Assembly: GCF_042879035.1 (NCBI RefSeq)
Contig: NZ_JBIAOU010000006.1
Coordinates: 124,001-188,000, forward strand
DNA from: Rhodococcus_G sp042879035
GTDB lineage: Bacteria; Actinomycetota; Actinomycetes; Mycobacteriales; Mycobacteriaceae
Direction: 5' to 3'
DNA: 64,000 nucleotides
The notes beneath the pieces were generated by a model. The model ran no database searches. It saw only the letters and a program-made list of their open reading frames with translations, and was not told the origin of the DNA. This document shows, one piece after another, positions 55,954 to 64,000 of the stretch; position 1 is the first letter of the stretch, and the number at the start of each line of letters is the position of its first letter. Both the position numbers and the translations under genes were made by a program.

Positions 55954-57276
55954 ATGAGTCCAATGCACCTGAATGTCAACATCACCACCGCGGGCGTGCA
56001 CCGCGGTGCATGGCGCCGCTCGCAGGAGAGCGCCCGGGCGTTCCACGACCCCGGTCACTACGTCCGCAACGCCAGGATCGCCGAACGGGGCCTGCTCGAC
56101 GCGGTGTTCCTCGCCGACCAGTCCTACCTCCACGCCGGGCCGCTGCCGGGGGCCGCCCTCGATCCTCTGATCACGGTGGCAGCGATGGCCCAGGCGACCA
56201 CGCGCATCGGGTTGATCGCGTCGGTGTCGACGACCTTCCACCACCCCTACACGATCGCCCGGGCGTTCGCCTCGCTCGAGCACCTGTCCGGCGGACGGAC
56301 CGGCTGGAACGTGGTCACCACCCGCAATCCACCGGCCGGCCGCAACTACGGCTTCCCGGACCTTCCTTCCCGCGAGGAACGCTATGCCCGCGCGGCGGAG
56401 TCGGTCGACGTGGTCACCCGGCTGTGGGGGAGTTGGGAACCGGGTGCGCTCGTCGCGGACCGGGACGCGGGCGTCCAGGTCGACCAGTCCCGCGTCCACC
56501 CGATCGACCATGTAGGCCAGTATTTCTCGGTCACAGGTCCGCTGCAGGTGCCGCCCTCGCCGCAGGGGCGTCCCCTCATCGTGCAGGCCGGCGGGTCGTC
56601 GGGTGGGCTCGACCTCGCCGCCGGGTACGCGGACGCCGTGTTCACCTCCCAGGTCACCGCGGAGGCGGCGCGGGAGTACTACACGAATCTGAAAAAAGCT
56701 GTGGTGCAACGCGGCCGAGCACCCGAGTCGCTCGCGGTGCTCCCCGGCCTGGTCTTCACGCTCGGCTCCACGGAGGCCGAGGCGACGCGGCGCCGCGACG
56801 ACCTCAACGAACTCGTCCCGGAGGCGGACCGATTGGCGGCCTTCGCCGGATGGATCGGCGTCGACCCGGCGGTGCTCGACCTCGACAAGCCGTTCCCGCT
56901 CCACGAACTCCGGGACATCGGGGACACCTACTTCTCGGTGGGGTTCGACCGCTCTGCCCGCATCCACCTGGAGGCGAACCGGCACCGGACCGTCCGGGAA
57001 CTCGTTGCCGAGGGTCCGGCCGGGCACTGGAAGATCACCGGCACCCCCGAGCAGGTCGCCGACGCGATGGAGGAGTGGTACCGCGGGGGTGCCGCCGACG
57101 GGTTCAACCTCATGGCCGACGCCTATCCGGACGGCCTGGAGGACTTCGTCGACCACGTCGTCCCGATCCTGCAGCGGCGTGGCCTGTTCCGCCGCGAGTA
57201 CGACGCGACGACTCTGCGCGGTCACTACGGCCTCGCCGAGCGACTCGCACCGACTGTCACCGAGGAGATCTCATGA
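55954..57276 (+). CDS. LLM flavin-dependent monooxygenase 6
   Basis: A 440-aa LLM paralog with all blocks: HYVRNARIAERGLLDAVFLAD, STTFHHPYTIARAFASLEH, GRTGWNVVTTRNPPAGRNYG, SPQGRPLIVQAGGSS and FVDHVVPILQRRGLF. ATG 55954 (MSPMHLNVNITT) is preferred; ATG 55963 is possible. It overlaps the following DszC-like gene by 4 bp (ATGA). The pair sits divergent from the SsuABC-type importer, which suggests import and oxidation of one compound. Confidence 0.92.
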   Translation: MSPMHLNVNITTAGVHRGAWRRSQESARAFHDPGHYVRNARIAERGLLDAVFLADQSYLHAGPLPGAALDPLITVAAMAQATTRIGLIASVSTTFHHPYTIARAFASLEHLSGGRTGWNVVTTRNPPAGRNYGFPDLPSREERYARAAESVDVVTRLWGSWEPGALVADRDAGVQVDQSRVHPIDHVGQYFSVTGPLQVPPSPQGRPLIVQAGGSSGGLDLAAGYADAVFTSQVTAEAAREYYTNLKKAVVQRGRAPESLAVLPGLVFTLGSTEAEATRRRDDLNELVPEADRLAAFAGWIGVDPAVLDLDKPFPLHELRDIGDTYFSVGFDRSARIHLEANRHRTVRELVAEGPAGHWKITGTPEQVADAMEEWYRGGAADGFNLMADAYPDGLEDFVDHVVPILQRRGLFRREYDATTLRGHYGLAERLAPTVTEEIS

Positions 57277-58382
57277 CCACGACCGCATCCGCTTCCGTTC
57301 TCGACGCGGACGTCCCCCAGGACCCCAGGACCCATCCGGCGTATCTCGAGTTCGCCCGGCTCGTCGACGAGGTGATCGCGCCGCGTGCGGTGGAAGTCGA
57401 CCGCACCGCCGTGCCGCGGTCGCACATCGAGGCCCTGCGCGAGATCGGGTACCACCGCTGGTTCGTGCCCGAGCAGTACGGCGGGCGCAAGGTTCCCGAG
57501 GCCGTCATCGGTGCCGCGCACGATCTGTTGTTCGGTGCCGACCCGTCGACCGCAACCATCGTCACCCAGCACGGGGCTCCGGTCGTTCCCGCGATCAAGG
57601 CAGGAACACCGGAGACGCTGGCGGTGCTGCCGAAGCTCGCGTCGGGCGAGCTGATCGGTGGCGCCGGCATGGGGCACGTCCGTTCCTGGCCTCACAAGCG
57701 CGGCACGATCGCCACCAGGGTGCCCGGCGGATATCGAATCGACGGGGAGATCGGCTGGCACTCGGGGTGGGGTCTGACCGACATCATCTGGCTCGGCGCG
57801 GTGGACGAGGACCGAGAGGAGTACGTCTTCGGGCTCGGCGATCTGCACCGACCGGGTGTCACCGGTACCGTGCTCCCGCTGACCGCGGTGTTCGGTTCCC
57901 GTACCGCCTCGCTCACCCTGGACGGGTTCTTCCTGCCCGACGAGTACGTCACCGAGGTGGTGTCGGTGACGGAGTGGAAGGCCCGGGACGGCCTGGTGCG
58001 CCCCGAGATTCGCCGACTCCAGGTTCTCGACCCCGACGCCGACCTCACCGAGGCGTCGAAGATCCCGCCGGTGGGCGCCTACGGGCTCGCCCGCGCGGCG
58101 CTCGACGACGCACTTGCGCTGTACCCGGACGATCCGTCCCTGCACGCGATCTCCGCCGAACTCGAATCCGTGGTCTCGACCCCGCTGCCGGATCCGCGGT
58201 GGCGAGCGGTGCTCAACGAGATCGCGGTCCGCGCGACCACCGCCGCCGTCGTCGCGCGGGGTGGAGCCGGTCTGCTCCGGGACGACATCGCGCAGGTGCG
58301 GGCGAGGGCGGCGCAGTTCTTCCAGGTCCGCGGCAACGCGCCGGTGGTGCGTACCGCACATTTCGAGCAGTACGTCCGCTGA
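57273..58382 (+). CDS. Acyl-CoA-dehydrogenase-fold monooxygenase 3 (DszC/SfnB-like)
   Basis: A 369-aa flavoprotein. The N-terminal helical part is EVDRTAVPRSHIEALREIGYH, the beta domain begins around GGAGMGHVRSWPH, and the C-terminal helices include AQFFQVRGNAPVVRTAHFEQ in place of the dehydrogenase catalytic-Glu segment. Shorter than the DszC-type genes at 35.8 and 44.3 kb and the most diverged of the three. ATG 57273 overlaps the LLM 6 stop. It ends at a convergent hairpin with the acyl-CoA synthetase gene. Confidence 0.82.
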   Translation: MTTTASASVLDADVPQDPRTHPAYLEFARLVDEVIAPRAVEVDRTAVPRSHIEALREIGYHRWFVPEQYGGRKVPEAVIGAAHDLLFGADPSTATIVTQHGAPVVPAIKAGTPETLAVLPKLASGELIGGAGMGHVRSWPHKRGTIATRVPGGYRIDGEIGWHSGWGLTDIIWLGAVDEDREEYVFGLGDLHRPGVTGTVLPLTAVFGSRTASLTLDGFFLPDEYVTEVVSVTEWKARDGLVRPEIRRLQVLDPDADLTEASKIPPVGAYGLARAALDDALALYPDDPSLHAISAELESVVSTPLPDPRWRAVLNEIAVRATTAAVVARGGAGLLRDDIAQVRARAAQFFQVRGNAPVVRTAHFEQYVR

Positions 58383-58387
58383 CCCCG

Positions 58388-58415
58388 GGTGGGCGCCGGA
58401 ACTTCGGCGTCCACC
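58388..58415. terminator. Convergent hairpin terminator
   Basis: Arms 58388-58400 and 58403-58415 pair at 11 of 13 positions (ggtgggcgccgga / ttcggcgtccacc). It lies between the convergent LLM 6/monooxygenase operon and the acyl-CoA synthetase gene. Confidence 0.7.
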
Positions 58416-58432
58416 ACAACCGGCGCACGGGA

Positions 58433-60145
58433 TCAACGTGTCTCCCGCAGCTCCCGTCGCAGGATCTTGCCGGTGACCGTCTTCGGCAGGTCGACGACGA
58501 ACTCCACCTGCCGGGGGTACTTGTAGGCGGCCATGTGCTCCTTGCAGTACGCGACGAGCTCGTCCGCGTCCACCGCCGCCCCGTTCTGCAGTGAGACGTA
58601 CGCCTTGACGGTCTCGCCGCGGTACTCGTCGGGCACACCGACGACCGCGGCCTCCCGCACCGCGGGATGCGAGTAGAGCACGTCCTCCACCTCACGCGGC
58701 CACACCTTGTACCCCGCGGCGTTGATCATGTCCTTCTTGCGGTCGACGACGTAGAACCAGCCGTCGGAGTCCATGAATCCGACATCACCGGTCCGGAGTT
58801 CGCCGCCGGGGATCGACTCTGTGGTCTGGTCGGGCTTGTTCCAGTACCCGCTCACCACCTGGGGTCCCGAGGTGACGAACTCGCCGATCTCGCCGACCGG
58901 GACGTCCCGACCGTCCTCGCCGACGACACGCACGACGGTGTTGAACACCGGGACGCCCACCGACAGGGCACCCGACGTCGGGTCCACGGGGGCGCGGACA
59001 CCGAACGGGACGCCGTGGGAGGGTGACGACGTCTCGGTGAGGCCGTAGATGTTGTGGATGTAGGCGCCGAGCACCTTCTCCAGACGATCCGCCATGGCGG
59101 GCGCGATGGGGGCGCCCCCCGAGTAGAGCACACGCAGGCTCCGGAAGTCCTCGGGTGTGGCACCGGGTGCGGAGGACAGCGCGTTGTACGCGGTGATCGC
59201 CGCGACGGTGAACACCGGCTTCCACTCGCGGATCGCGTCGAGCGTCACGTCCGGCGCGAAGCGGTGGGTGAGCACCAGCGGCGACCGCGCCAGCATGGCC
59301 ACCATCACGTGCCCGACGAGACCGGTGATGTGGAACAGGGGCGCGATCCCGAGCACACCCTCTCCGGGTGCGAGCCCGGTCCAGTCCCGGTAGGTCTGCG
59401 CGTTGAACGCCAGATTGGCGTGGGTGTTCATGGCGCCCTTGGGTTCTCCGGTCGTTCCCGAGGTGTAGGTGAGCACGGCGACGTCGTCTGCGCCCAGAGC
59501 CGGTGCGGGTAGGGGGGTGCCGTCGTACGACTCGATGATCGTGACGAGGTCGCGGGTGCCCTCGTCGCGACGCCGTCCGGTCGCGCCGAACAGCCGCGGG
59601 TCGTTCCTGGTCTGGAAGTCGAGCGCGGACGTCGTGAACACCGTCCGCACCGATGTGGTTCCGGGTCCGATCACCTCCTTCGCGACGTCGGCGTAGAGAT
59701 CGTCGAGGGTGAGCAGAGCCGTCGCCCCGGAGTCGGTCAACATGTACGTCAGTTCGCGCTGCCGGTTCATCGGGTTGATCGCGACCGCGACCCCGCCTGC
59801 CTTCCAGGCCGCGACGATGCCGATCACGTACGCGGGATTGTTCTGGACGTACACGGCCAGTCGATCTCCCGCGGTGAAACCGTCCGCGACGAGTGCCGAG
59901 GCGAGTGCATTCGCGGCCCGGTCCACCTCGGCGAAAGTCGACGTGGTGTCGAAGTAGTGCAGGAACGGGCTGTCGGGATCGGACGACACCGCCGTGTCGA
60001 AGACGTCGAGTGCGGTCGTGTGCTCGACCTCGATGTCGGTGGGGCTGTCCTCCGGATAGCGGGCGAGCCACGGCCGGTCGACGTAGTTCACTCGATCACT
60101 GCCGCTGTCGGACGGGGAGTCGGTGAGTTCGGGGGTCGTGGTCAT
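58433..60145 (-). CDS. Acyl-CoA synthetase/AMP-dependent ligase 1
   Basis: A 570-aa adenylate-forming enzyme that activates a carboxylic acid to its CoA thioester. Motifs: LTYTSGTTGEPKGAMNTHANL, NIYGLTETSSP, GELRTGDVGFMDSDGWFYV and the catalytic Lys in KTVTGKILRREL. The N-terminus (YVDRPWLARYPEDSPTDIEVE) closely parallels the synthetase at 61224-62879, so the two are paralogs. It is separated from the XRE-TetR regulator by about 147 bp containing a CGAACGTTCG palindrome. The chain length of the substrate is unknown. Confidence 0.93.
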   Translation of the reverse strand: MTTTPELTDSPSDSGSDRVNYVDRPWLARYPEDSPTDIEVEHTTALDVFDTAVSSDPDSPFLHYFDTTSTFAEVDRAANALASALVADGFTAGDRLAVYVQNNPAYVIGIVAAWKAGGVAVAINPMNRQRELTYMLTDSGATALLTLDDLYADVAKEVIGPGTTSVRTVFTTSALDFQTRNDPRLFGATGRRRDEGTRDLVTIIESYDGTPLPAPALGADDVAVLTYTSGTTGEPKGAMNTHANLAFNAQTYRDWTGLAPGEGVLGIAPLFHITGLVGHVMVAMLARSPLVLTHRFAPDVTLDAIREWKPVFTVAAITAYNALSSAPGATPEDFRSLRVLYSGGAPIAPAMADRLEKVLGAYIHNIYGLTETSSPSHGVPFGVRAPVDPTSGALSVGVPVFNTVVRVVGEDGRDVPVGEIGEFVTSGPQVVSGYWNKPDQTTESIPGGELRTGDVGFMDSDGWFYVVDRKKDMINAAGYKVWPREVEDVLYSHPAVREAAVVGVPDEYRGETVKAYVSLQNGAAVDADELVAYCKEHMAAYKYPRQVEFVVDLPKTVTGKILRRELRETR

Positions 60146-60188
60146 CTGCGTCTCTCTGGCTCGGGTTTCCGGTCATGAACCCTTCGAT

Positions 60189-60198
60189 CGAACGTTCG
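60189..60198. promoter_or_regulatory. Palindrome CGAACGTTCG upstream of acyl-CoA synthetase 1
   Basis: A perfect 10-bp palindrome 44 bp upstream of the synthetase 1 start codon. It resembles TetR-family operators and is next to a TetR-type regulator gene, which makes it a candidate binding site. No second copy was seen before synthetase 2. Confidence 0.4.
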
Positions 60199-60291
60199 GC
60201 CGGTTCAGTGAGGCCAGGGTCACACGAATCACGGCGACGGTCAAGTGGTGAAGCGCAGCGAAAGCCTCTGTCGGGCAGTGTCTTTCCCGGT

Positions 60292-61134
60292 TCAGCGAGC
60301 CTGAACCTGCATCATCGACAGCGCGTGGCCGGCGTAGTCGCGCGCGACCTCGGCCGGAGTCGTCGGTCCGGTGGGGGAGAACCAGTACGGCAGGGCCATG
60401 CACATCGTCGCCACTGCCCGGGCCGTGCTGCGCGGGTCCGGTGTCGTGAAGGAGCCGTCGGCCGCGGCCGCGACCGCCGCGTCGTCGAGCCGCTTCTGCA
60501 GGCGTCGACGTGCCTCGGCGATGGTGCTCCGGTCGGGGTCCTCGAGGCTCCGCATCTCGGTGGCCGTGATGAACGCGAGGTCCCGGCGGACCGTGTGGCA
60601 CAGGGCGATCGCCTCGACCATGAGCGCGAACCGCTCGGCAGGCGACCCGCCTTCGGCGTCGGCGGCCGCGACCCGCCACTCCATGTCGTCCATGGTTCGC
60701 GTCATCAACGTGGCGAGAAGCTGCTGCTTGCTGCGGTGATAGTGGTAGATGCCGGCCACGCTGCTGTCGGCGGCATGCGCCACCAGGCGCATCGTGGCGC
60801 CGTGATAGCCGAGGTCGGTGAAGACCTGGACCGCCGCCTCGAGCGCGGGGTCGAGGTCGAGGTCGGCGAAGTGACGCCAGCTCGTGTCGGTCGGTCCGGC
60901 CGGGGCTTCGGTAGGCATCCGGTCGTGGTGCGGGCGCAGCAGGTGGGAGACCGGGACGTCGAGGTACCGGGCGATCTCGTGAAGCCGGTCGATGGTCAGT
61001 GCCACCTTTCCGTTCTCGATCGCGCTCATCGTCCCGACACTCACGCCGATCCCGGCCGCCAGGGCCCGCAGCGTCAAGCCGGACTGCGCTCGTGCCCGAC
61101 GCACCGCGGCTCCGGTGAGGTTCTGTTCGGCCAT
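60292..61134 (-). CDS. XRE-TetR fusion transcriptional regulator
   Basis: A 280-aa regulator with two DNA-binding domains. Residues about 6-62 form an XRE/Cro-type HTH (AVRRARAQSGLTLRALAAGI, SVGTMSAIENGKVALTIDRL). Residues about 90-280 form a TetR protein: HTH with AAVQVFTDLGYHGATMRLVA and AGIYHYHRSKQQLLATLM, then the helical ligand domain. Start ATG 61134 (MAEQNLTGAAVRR) is at the head of the XRE domain. It is flanked by the two paralogous acyl-CoA synthetases, which are its likely targets; acyl-CoA is the likely effector, as for many TetR regulators of lipid genes. This inference rests on position. Confidence 0.88.
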   Translation of the reverse strand: MAEQNLTGAAVRRARAQSGLTLRALAAGIGVSVGTMSAIENGKVALTIDRLHEIARYLDVPVSHLLRPHHDRMPTEAPAGPTDTSWRHFADLDLDPALEAAVQVFTDLGYHGATMRLVAHAADSSVAGIYHYHRSKQQLLATLMTRTMDDMEWRVAAADAEGGSPAERFALMVEAIALCHTVRRDLAFITATEMRSLEDPDRSTIAEARRRLQKRLDDAAVAAAADGSFTTPDPRSTARAVATMCMALPYWFSPTGPTTPAEVARDYAGHALSMMQVQAR

Positions 61135-61223
61135 ACTGAACACGGTAGCGCCGACCGGGCCGGCCGTGGACTGCAGCCGGCGACGACGTCGGCCGAACAG
61201 GAGCGTGACGAAGTGAGGGTCGG

Positions 61224-62879
61224 GTGAGCGCGTACGACGACCGGCCGTGGCTCGCGCATTACGGCGACCGGCCGGCGAACCTGCGCGTCGAGTTCGGTAC
61301 CGCGATGGACATGTTCGACGCCGCGGTCGCGGCGGTCCCGGACGGCCCCGCGGTGCACTACTTCGACACGACGACGACCTGGGCGGAGCTGGATCGGGCA
61401 TCGGACGCGCTCGCCGCGCTGCTGGTGGCGCGGGGGTTCCGGCCCGGGGACCGGTGTGCGCTGTACCTCCAGAACGATCCGGCCTTCGTGATCGGGCTGG
61501 TCGCCACCTGGAAGGTCGGCGGTGTGCCGACCGCGATCAGTCCGATGAGCAAGGCCGACGAGTTCGACCGGTTCCTGCGCCGCTATCGGCCCGCGGCGCT
61601 GCTGTCGCTGCCCGAGTTGTACGTCGAGGTGGTGTGTCCGGTCCTGGCGGCGGATCCGGACGTCGCCGTCCCCGTCGTGGTGACGGCATCCGCTCTGGAC
61701 GGCCAGTCACGCGACGACATCCGGTTGTTCGCCGGCACCGACCGGATCCGTCCGCCCGACACGATCGACCTCGCGGCGCTGATCGCCGGATACGACGGTC
61801 CGGCGCCGCGGCGGCGCCCGGTCGGGCCCGGCGACGTCGCCGCGCTGCTCGGCACGTCGGGAACGACGGGGTTTCCGAAGGGCGCGCGGATCAGTCACGC
61901 GAACCTGACCTTCAACACCCAGACGTATCGCGACTGGACCGGAGTGCGCCCGGGAGAAGCGGTCCTCGCGCTGGCGCCGATCTTCCACGTGACCGGCCTG
62001 GTCGGCGCCGTCACGCTGGCGATGCTGCTGAGATCGCCCGTGGTGCTGACCCATCGAATCCATCCGGGTGTGATCGCCGACGCGATCCGGGAGCGCCGTC
62101 CGGCGTTCTCGGTCGCCGCGATCACCGCGTACATCGGGCTCGCCGACGAGTCCGACATCACCGCGTCCGAGATGGCGCCTCTCCGGTTGCGCTACTCCGG
62201 TGGTGCACCGGTCGATCCCGCTGTCGTGGACCGGCTCGAGGTCGCGCTCGGCGGTTACATCCACAACATCTACGGGCAGACCGAGTCGACGTCACCGACA
62301 CACATCGTGCCGCCCGAGTTGCGGTCGCCGGTCGACGCGGAGACGGGGGTGCTGTCGGTCGGGGTGCCGGTGTCGAGCACCGTGGTCCGGGTCGTCGACG
62401 ACGACGGTCACGATCTGCCCGTCGGTGAGATCGGCGAGCTCGTCACCAGCGGCCCTCAGGTGATCGGTTCCTACTGGGACGATCCGGAGGCGACCGCGGC
62501 CGCGCTCACCGGCGGCGAGTTGCGCACCGGCGACATCGGTTTCATGGACGCCGACGGCTGGTTCTACGTCGTGGACCGGAGCACTGACGTCATCAACGCA
62601 TCCGGCTACAAGATCTGGCCGCACGAGGTCGAGTCGGTGCTCGCGGCGCATCCCGACGTCGCGGAGGCGGCGGTCGTCGGAATCCTCGACGACTACCGGG
62701 GCGAGTCCGCGAAGGCCTACGTCGTCCTGCGGTCCGGTGGCGCGGTCAGCGAGGCCGAGCTCGTCGAGTACTGCCGCGACCGAATGGCGGCGTACAAGTA
62801 CCCGCGCGAGGTCGAGCTGGTGGGCTCGCTGCCCCGGTCCGCGACCGGGAAGCTCTTGCGGCGCAAGCTGCGTGGATGA
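61224..62879 (+). CDS. Acyl-CoA synthetase/AMP-dependent ligase 2
   Basis: A 551-aa paralog of the enzyme at 58433-60145. Motifs: LLGTSGTTGFPKGARISHANL, NIYGQTESTSP, GELRTGDIGFMDADGWFYV and catalytic Lys in RSATGKLLRRKL. The N-terminus YDDRPWLAHYGDRPANLRVEF parallels that of synthetase 1. GTG 61224 follows GAAGTGAGGGTCGG. It is divergent from the XRE-TetR regulator across about 90 bp and ends 22 bp before the convergent pth stop, marking the right end of the island. Confidence 0.93.
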   Translation: MSAYDDRPWLAHYGDRPANLRVEFGTAMDMFDAAVAAVPDGPAVHYFDTTTTWAELDRASDALAALLVARGFRPGDRCALYLQNDPAFVIGLVATWKVGGVPTAISPMSKADEFDRFLRRYRPAALLSLPELYVEVVCPVLAADPDVAVPVVVTASALDGQSRDDIRLFAGTDRIRPPDTIDLAALIAGYDGPAPRRRPVGPGDVAALLGTSGTTGFPKGARISHANLTFNTQTYRDWTGVRPGEAVLALAPIFHVTGLVGAVTLAMLLRSPVVLTHRIHPGVIADAIRERRPAFSVAAITAYIGLADESDITASEMAPLRLRYSGGAPVDPAVVDRLEVALGGYIHNIYGQTESTSPTHIVPPELRSPVDAETGVLSVGVPVSSTVVRVVDDDGHDLPVGEIGELVTSGPQVIGSYWDDPEATAAALTGGELRTGDIGFMDADGWFYVVDRSTDVINASGYKIWPHEVESVLAAHPDVAEAAVVGILDDYRGESAKAYVVLRSGGAVSEAELVEYCRDRMAAYKYPREVELVGSLPRSATGKLLRRKLRG

Positions 62880-62901
62880 GTGGCAGGCCTTCCTGCAGCG
62901 A

Positions 62902-63480
62902 TCAGTGCAGTTGGTTCTGTGCGGCTTCGAGCCCGACGCGCAGCACCAACTCGACGGCGTCCGCGGCCTCTTCGCGGATCAGGTCCAGTTCCTTGCGTTC
63001 GACGGAGGAGAAGGGCTTGAGCACGTAGTCGGCGGGGTCCATGCGGCCGGGCGGGCGGCCGATGCCGACCCGGGTGCGCAGGTAGTCCTTGGTGCCGAGG
63101 GCCTGCGAGATCGACCGCAGACCGTTGTGCCCGCCCTCGCCGCCGCCGAGTTTGAGACGGAGCGTGCCGAAGTCGAGGTCGAGTTCGTCGTGTACGACAA
63201 CGATGTTCGCGGGTTCGACGGAGAAGAAGCGGGCGAGTGCGGCGACGGGTTTGCCGGACAGGTTCATGTACGACCGCGGTTTGGCGAGGATCACCTGCCG
63301 CCCGGCGATCCGGACGGTGACGGCCTCGGCCCCGGATTTCTTGTGCACGCTCAGCCGTGCTCGTTCGCGGTCCGCGAGGGTCTCGACCACCATGAATCCG
63401 ATGTTGTGCCGGGTCTTCTCGTACTGCGGACCGGGGTTGCCCAGTCCGACGACGAGGGCGGTGTCGGTGGAGTCGCTCAA
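62902..63480 (-). CDS. pth: Peptidyl-tRNA hydrolase
   Basis: Frees tRNAs from prematurely released peptidyl-tRNA; essential. The 192-aa protein has the substrate Asn (N15) in VVGLGNPGPQYEKT, the catalytic His (H25) in TRHNIGFMVV and the Asp in VVHDELDLDFG, and ends at normal length. The start is TTG 63480, the first in-frame start upstream of the conserved N-terminus. Order rplY-pth on one strand is conserved in actinobacteria; a hairpin at 63508-63544 lies between them. Confidence 0.96.
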   Translation of the reverse strand: MSDSTDTALVVGLGNPGPQYEKTRHNIGFMVVETLADRERARLSVHKKSGAEAVTVRIAGRQVILAKPRSYMNLSGKPVAALARFFSVEPANIVVVHDELDLDFGTLRLKLGGGEGGHNGLRSISQALGTKDYLRTRVGIGRPPGRMDPADYVLKPFSSVERKELDLIREEAADAVELVLRVGLEAAQNQLH

Positions 63481-63507
63481 CGCACTGTCCTGTCCTGGAG
63501 GGAAACG

Positions 63508-63544
63508 CGACGACGCGCCGCCCGAAGTGGGCGACGCGTCGTCG
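63508..63544 (-). terminator. Hairpin between rplY and pth
   Basis: Perfect 10-bp arms cgacgacgcg (63508-63517) and cgcgtcgtcg (63535-63544) enclose a second stem (cgccc / gggcg). It lies 30 bp after the rplY stop on the minus strand and may be a partial terminator within the operon. Confidence 0.8.
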
Positions 63545-63573
63545 ACGTCAACTGATGTGTTGCGGGAGCGAGA

Positions 63574-64000
63574 TCAGGCCTCGGCCTCGGCCTCGGCGGG
63601 AGCCGCAGCGCCCTCCTCGCCGGAGCCCTCGGACTCGAGCGCCTCGGCGGTCGGAGCGACGACGACGTTGACGACCAGCGCCTCCGCGTCGCCCGCGAGG
63701 GTGGCGCCGGCGGGCAGCTCGACCGCGCCCGCGAGGATCTGGGTGCCGGCCTCGAGGCCCTCGACGGAGACCTCGATCTGCTCGGGGATGTTCAGCGCGT
63801 CGGCCTCGAGCGCGATGACGGTGGTGTCCTGGGTGACCAGGGTGCCGGAGGCGGCATCGCCGGTGACGACGACGGGCACCTCGACGGTGACCTTCTCGCC
63901 CTTCTGCACGACGAGCAGGTCGGCGTGCTCGATGTGGCGGCGGATCGGGTGGACGACGACCGACTTGGTCAGCGCGAGCTGCTCGGTGCCCTCGATGTCC
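63574..64000 (-). CDS. rplY: 50S ribosomal protein L25 (CTC family), N-terminus outside the window
   Basis: The C-terminal 141 residues of L25/CTC, which binds 5S rRNA. Visible sequence includes the end of the RNA-binding domain (VVVHPIRRHIEHADLLVVQK) and the TL5-type C-terminal domain (KGEKVTVEVPVVVTGDAASG... LNIPEQIEVSVEGLEAG). The tail is Ala/Glu-rich (GSGEEGAAAPAEAEAEA), as in other actinobacterial L25 proteins. The gene continues past 64000. It sits next to pth as in M. tuberculosis. Confidence 0.95.
   Translation of the reverse strand, partial: DIEGTEQLALTKSVVVHPIRRHIEHADLLVVQKGEKVTVEVPVVVTGDAASGTLVTQDTTVIALEADALNIPEQIEVSVEGLEAGTQILAGAVELPAGATLAGDAEALVVNVVVAPTAEALESEGSGEEGAAAPAEAEAEA

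Overview
The window is high-GC actinobacterial DNA. It looks like a mycolic-acid bacterium of the Rhodococcus/Nocardiaceae type: GTG and TTG starts are common, most genes are packed with 4-bp start/stop overlaps, and the core genes follow the order metG (minus) / tatD / rpfB / rsmA (ksgA) / ispE / fatty-acyl-AMP ligase, with pth and rplY at the far right. From memory this matches the Mycobacterium tuberculosis Rv1005c-Rv1015c order (pabB, metS, tatD, rpfB, ksgA, ispE, pks16, pth, rplY). There are no rRNA or tRNA genes, CRISPR arrays, transposases or phage genes that I can recognise.

Left part (1-27.7 kb) is mainly housekeeping. It holds a partial pabB-like start, a DUF2786 protein, metG, tatD, a polar amino-acid ABC transporter with substrate-binding protein and permease fused, rpfB, rsmA, and a Nudix/winged-helix protein of the NrtR type. 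A copper operon follows (copZ, a 50-aa membrane peptide, P1B ATPase) behind a CsoR-type operator. Next come a giant fused acyl-CoA carboxylase (about 1825 aa), a wax ester synthase/DGAT, two very small proteins, ispE, an ABC-F ATPase, an NTF2-like protein, an SDR, prfC and an acyl-AMP ligase.

Middle and right part (27.7-62.9 kb) lies between the acyl-AMP ligase and pth, which are neighbours in M. tuberculosis, so it reads as an accessory island. Its centre (27.7-58.4 kb) looks like organosulfur scavenging. It has a peptide-type ABC importer operon, a LysR regulator, six luciferase-like (LLM) flavin monooxygenases, three acyl-CoA-dehydrogenase-fold monooxygenases of the DszC/SfnB type, a heterodimeric ABC exporter, a TauD dioxygenase remnant without its N-terminus, an FAD oxidoreductase, an SsuABC-type importer and a MetQ-type lipoprotein. 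A two-gene copper module (YcnI, CopC-CopD fusion) sits inside it. The importer operon at 28 kb is preceded by a 15-codon leader peptide with four cysteines, including an adjacent pair, and by RNA hairpins, which points to cysteine-responsive attenuation. A short motif (GAWTCNCGTAGNCG) recurs upstream of the transcription units of the island and may mark a common sulfur regulon.

The right end of the island (58.4-62.9 kb) is two paralogous acyl-CoA synthetases around an unusual regulator that joins an XRE-type helix-turn-helix to a TetR domain. Conserved synteny resumes with pth and the truncated rplY. Functions within the sulfur island are inferred from family and context; no substrate can be read from the sequence.
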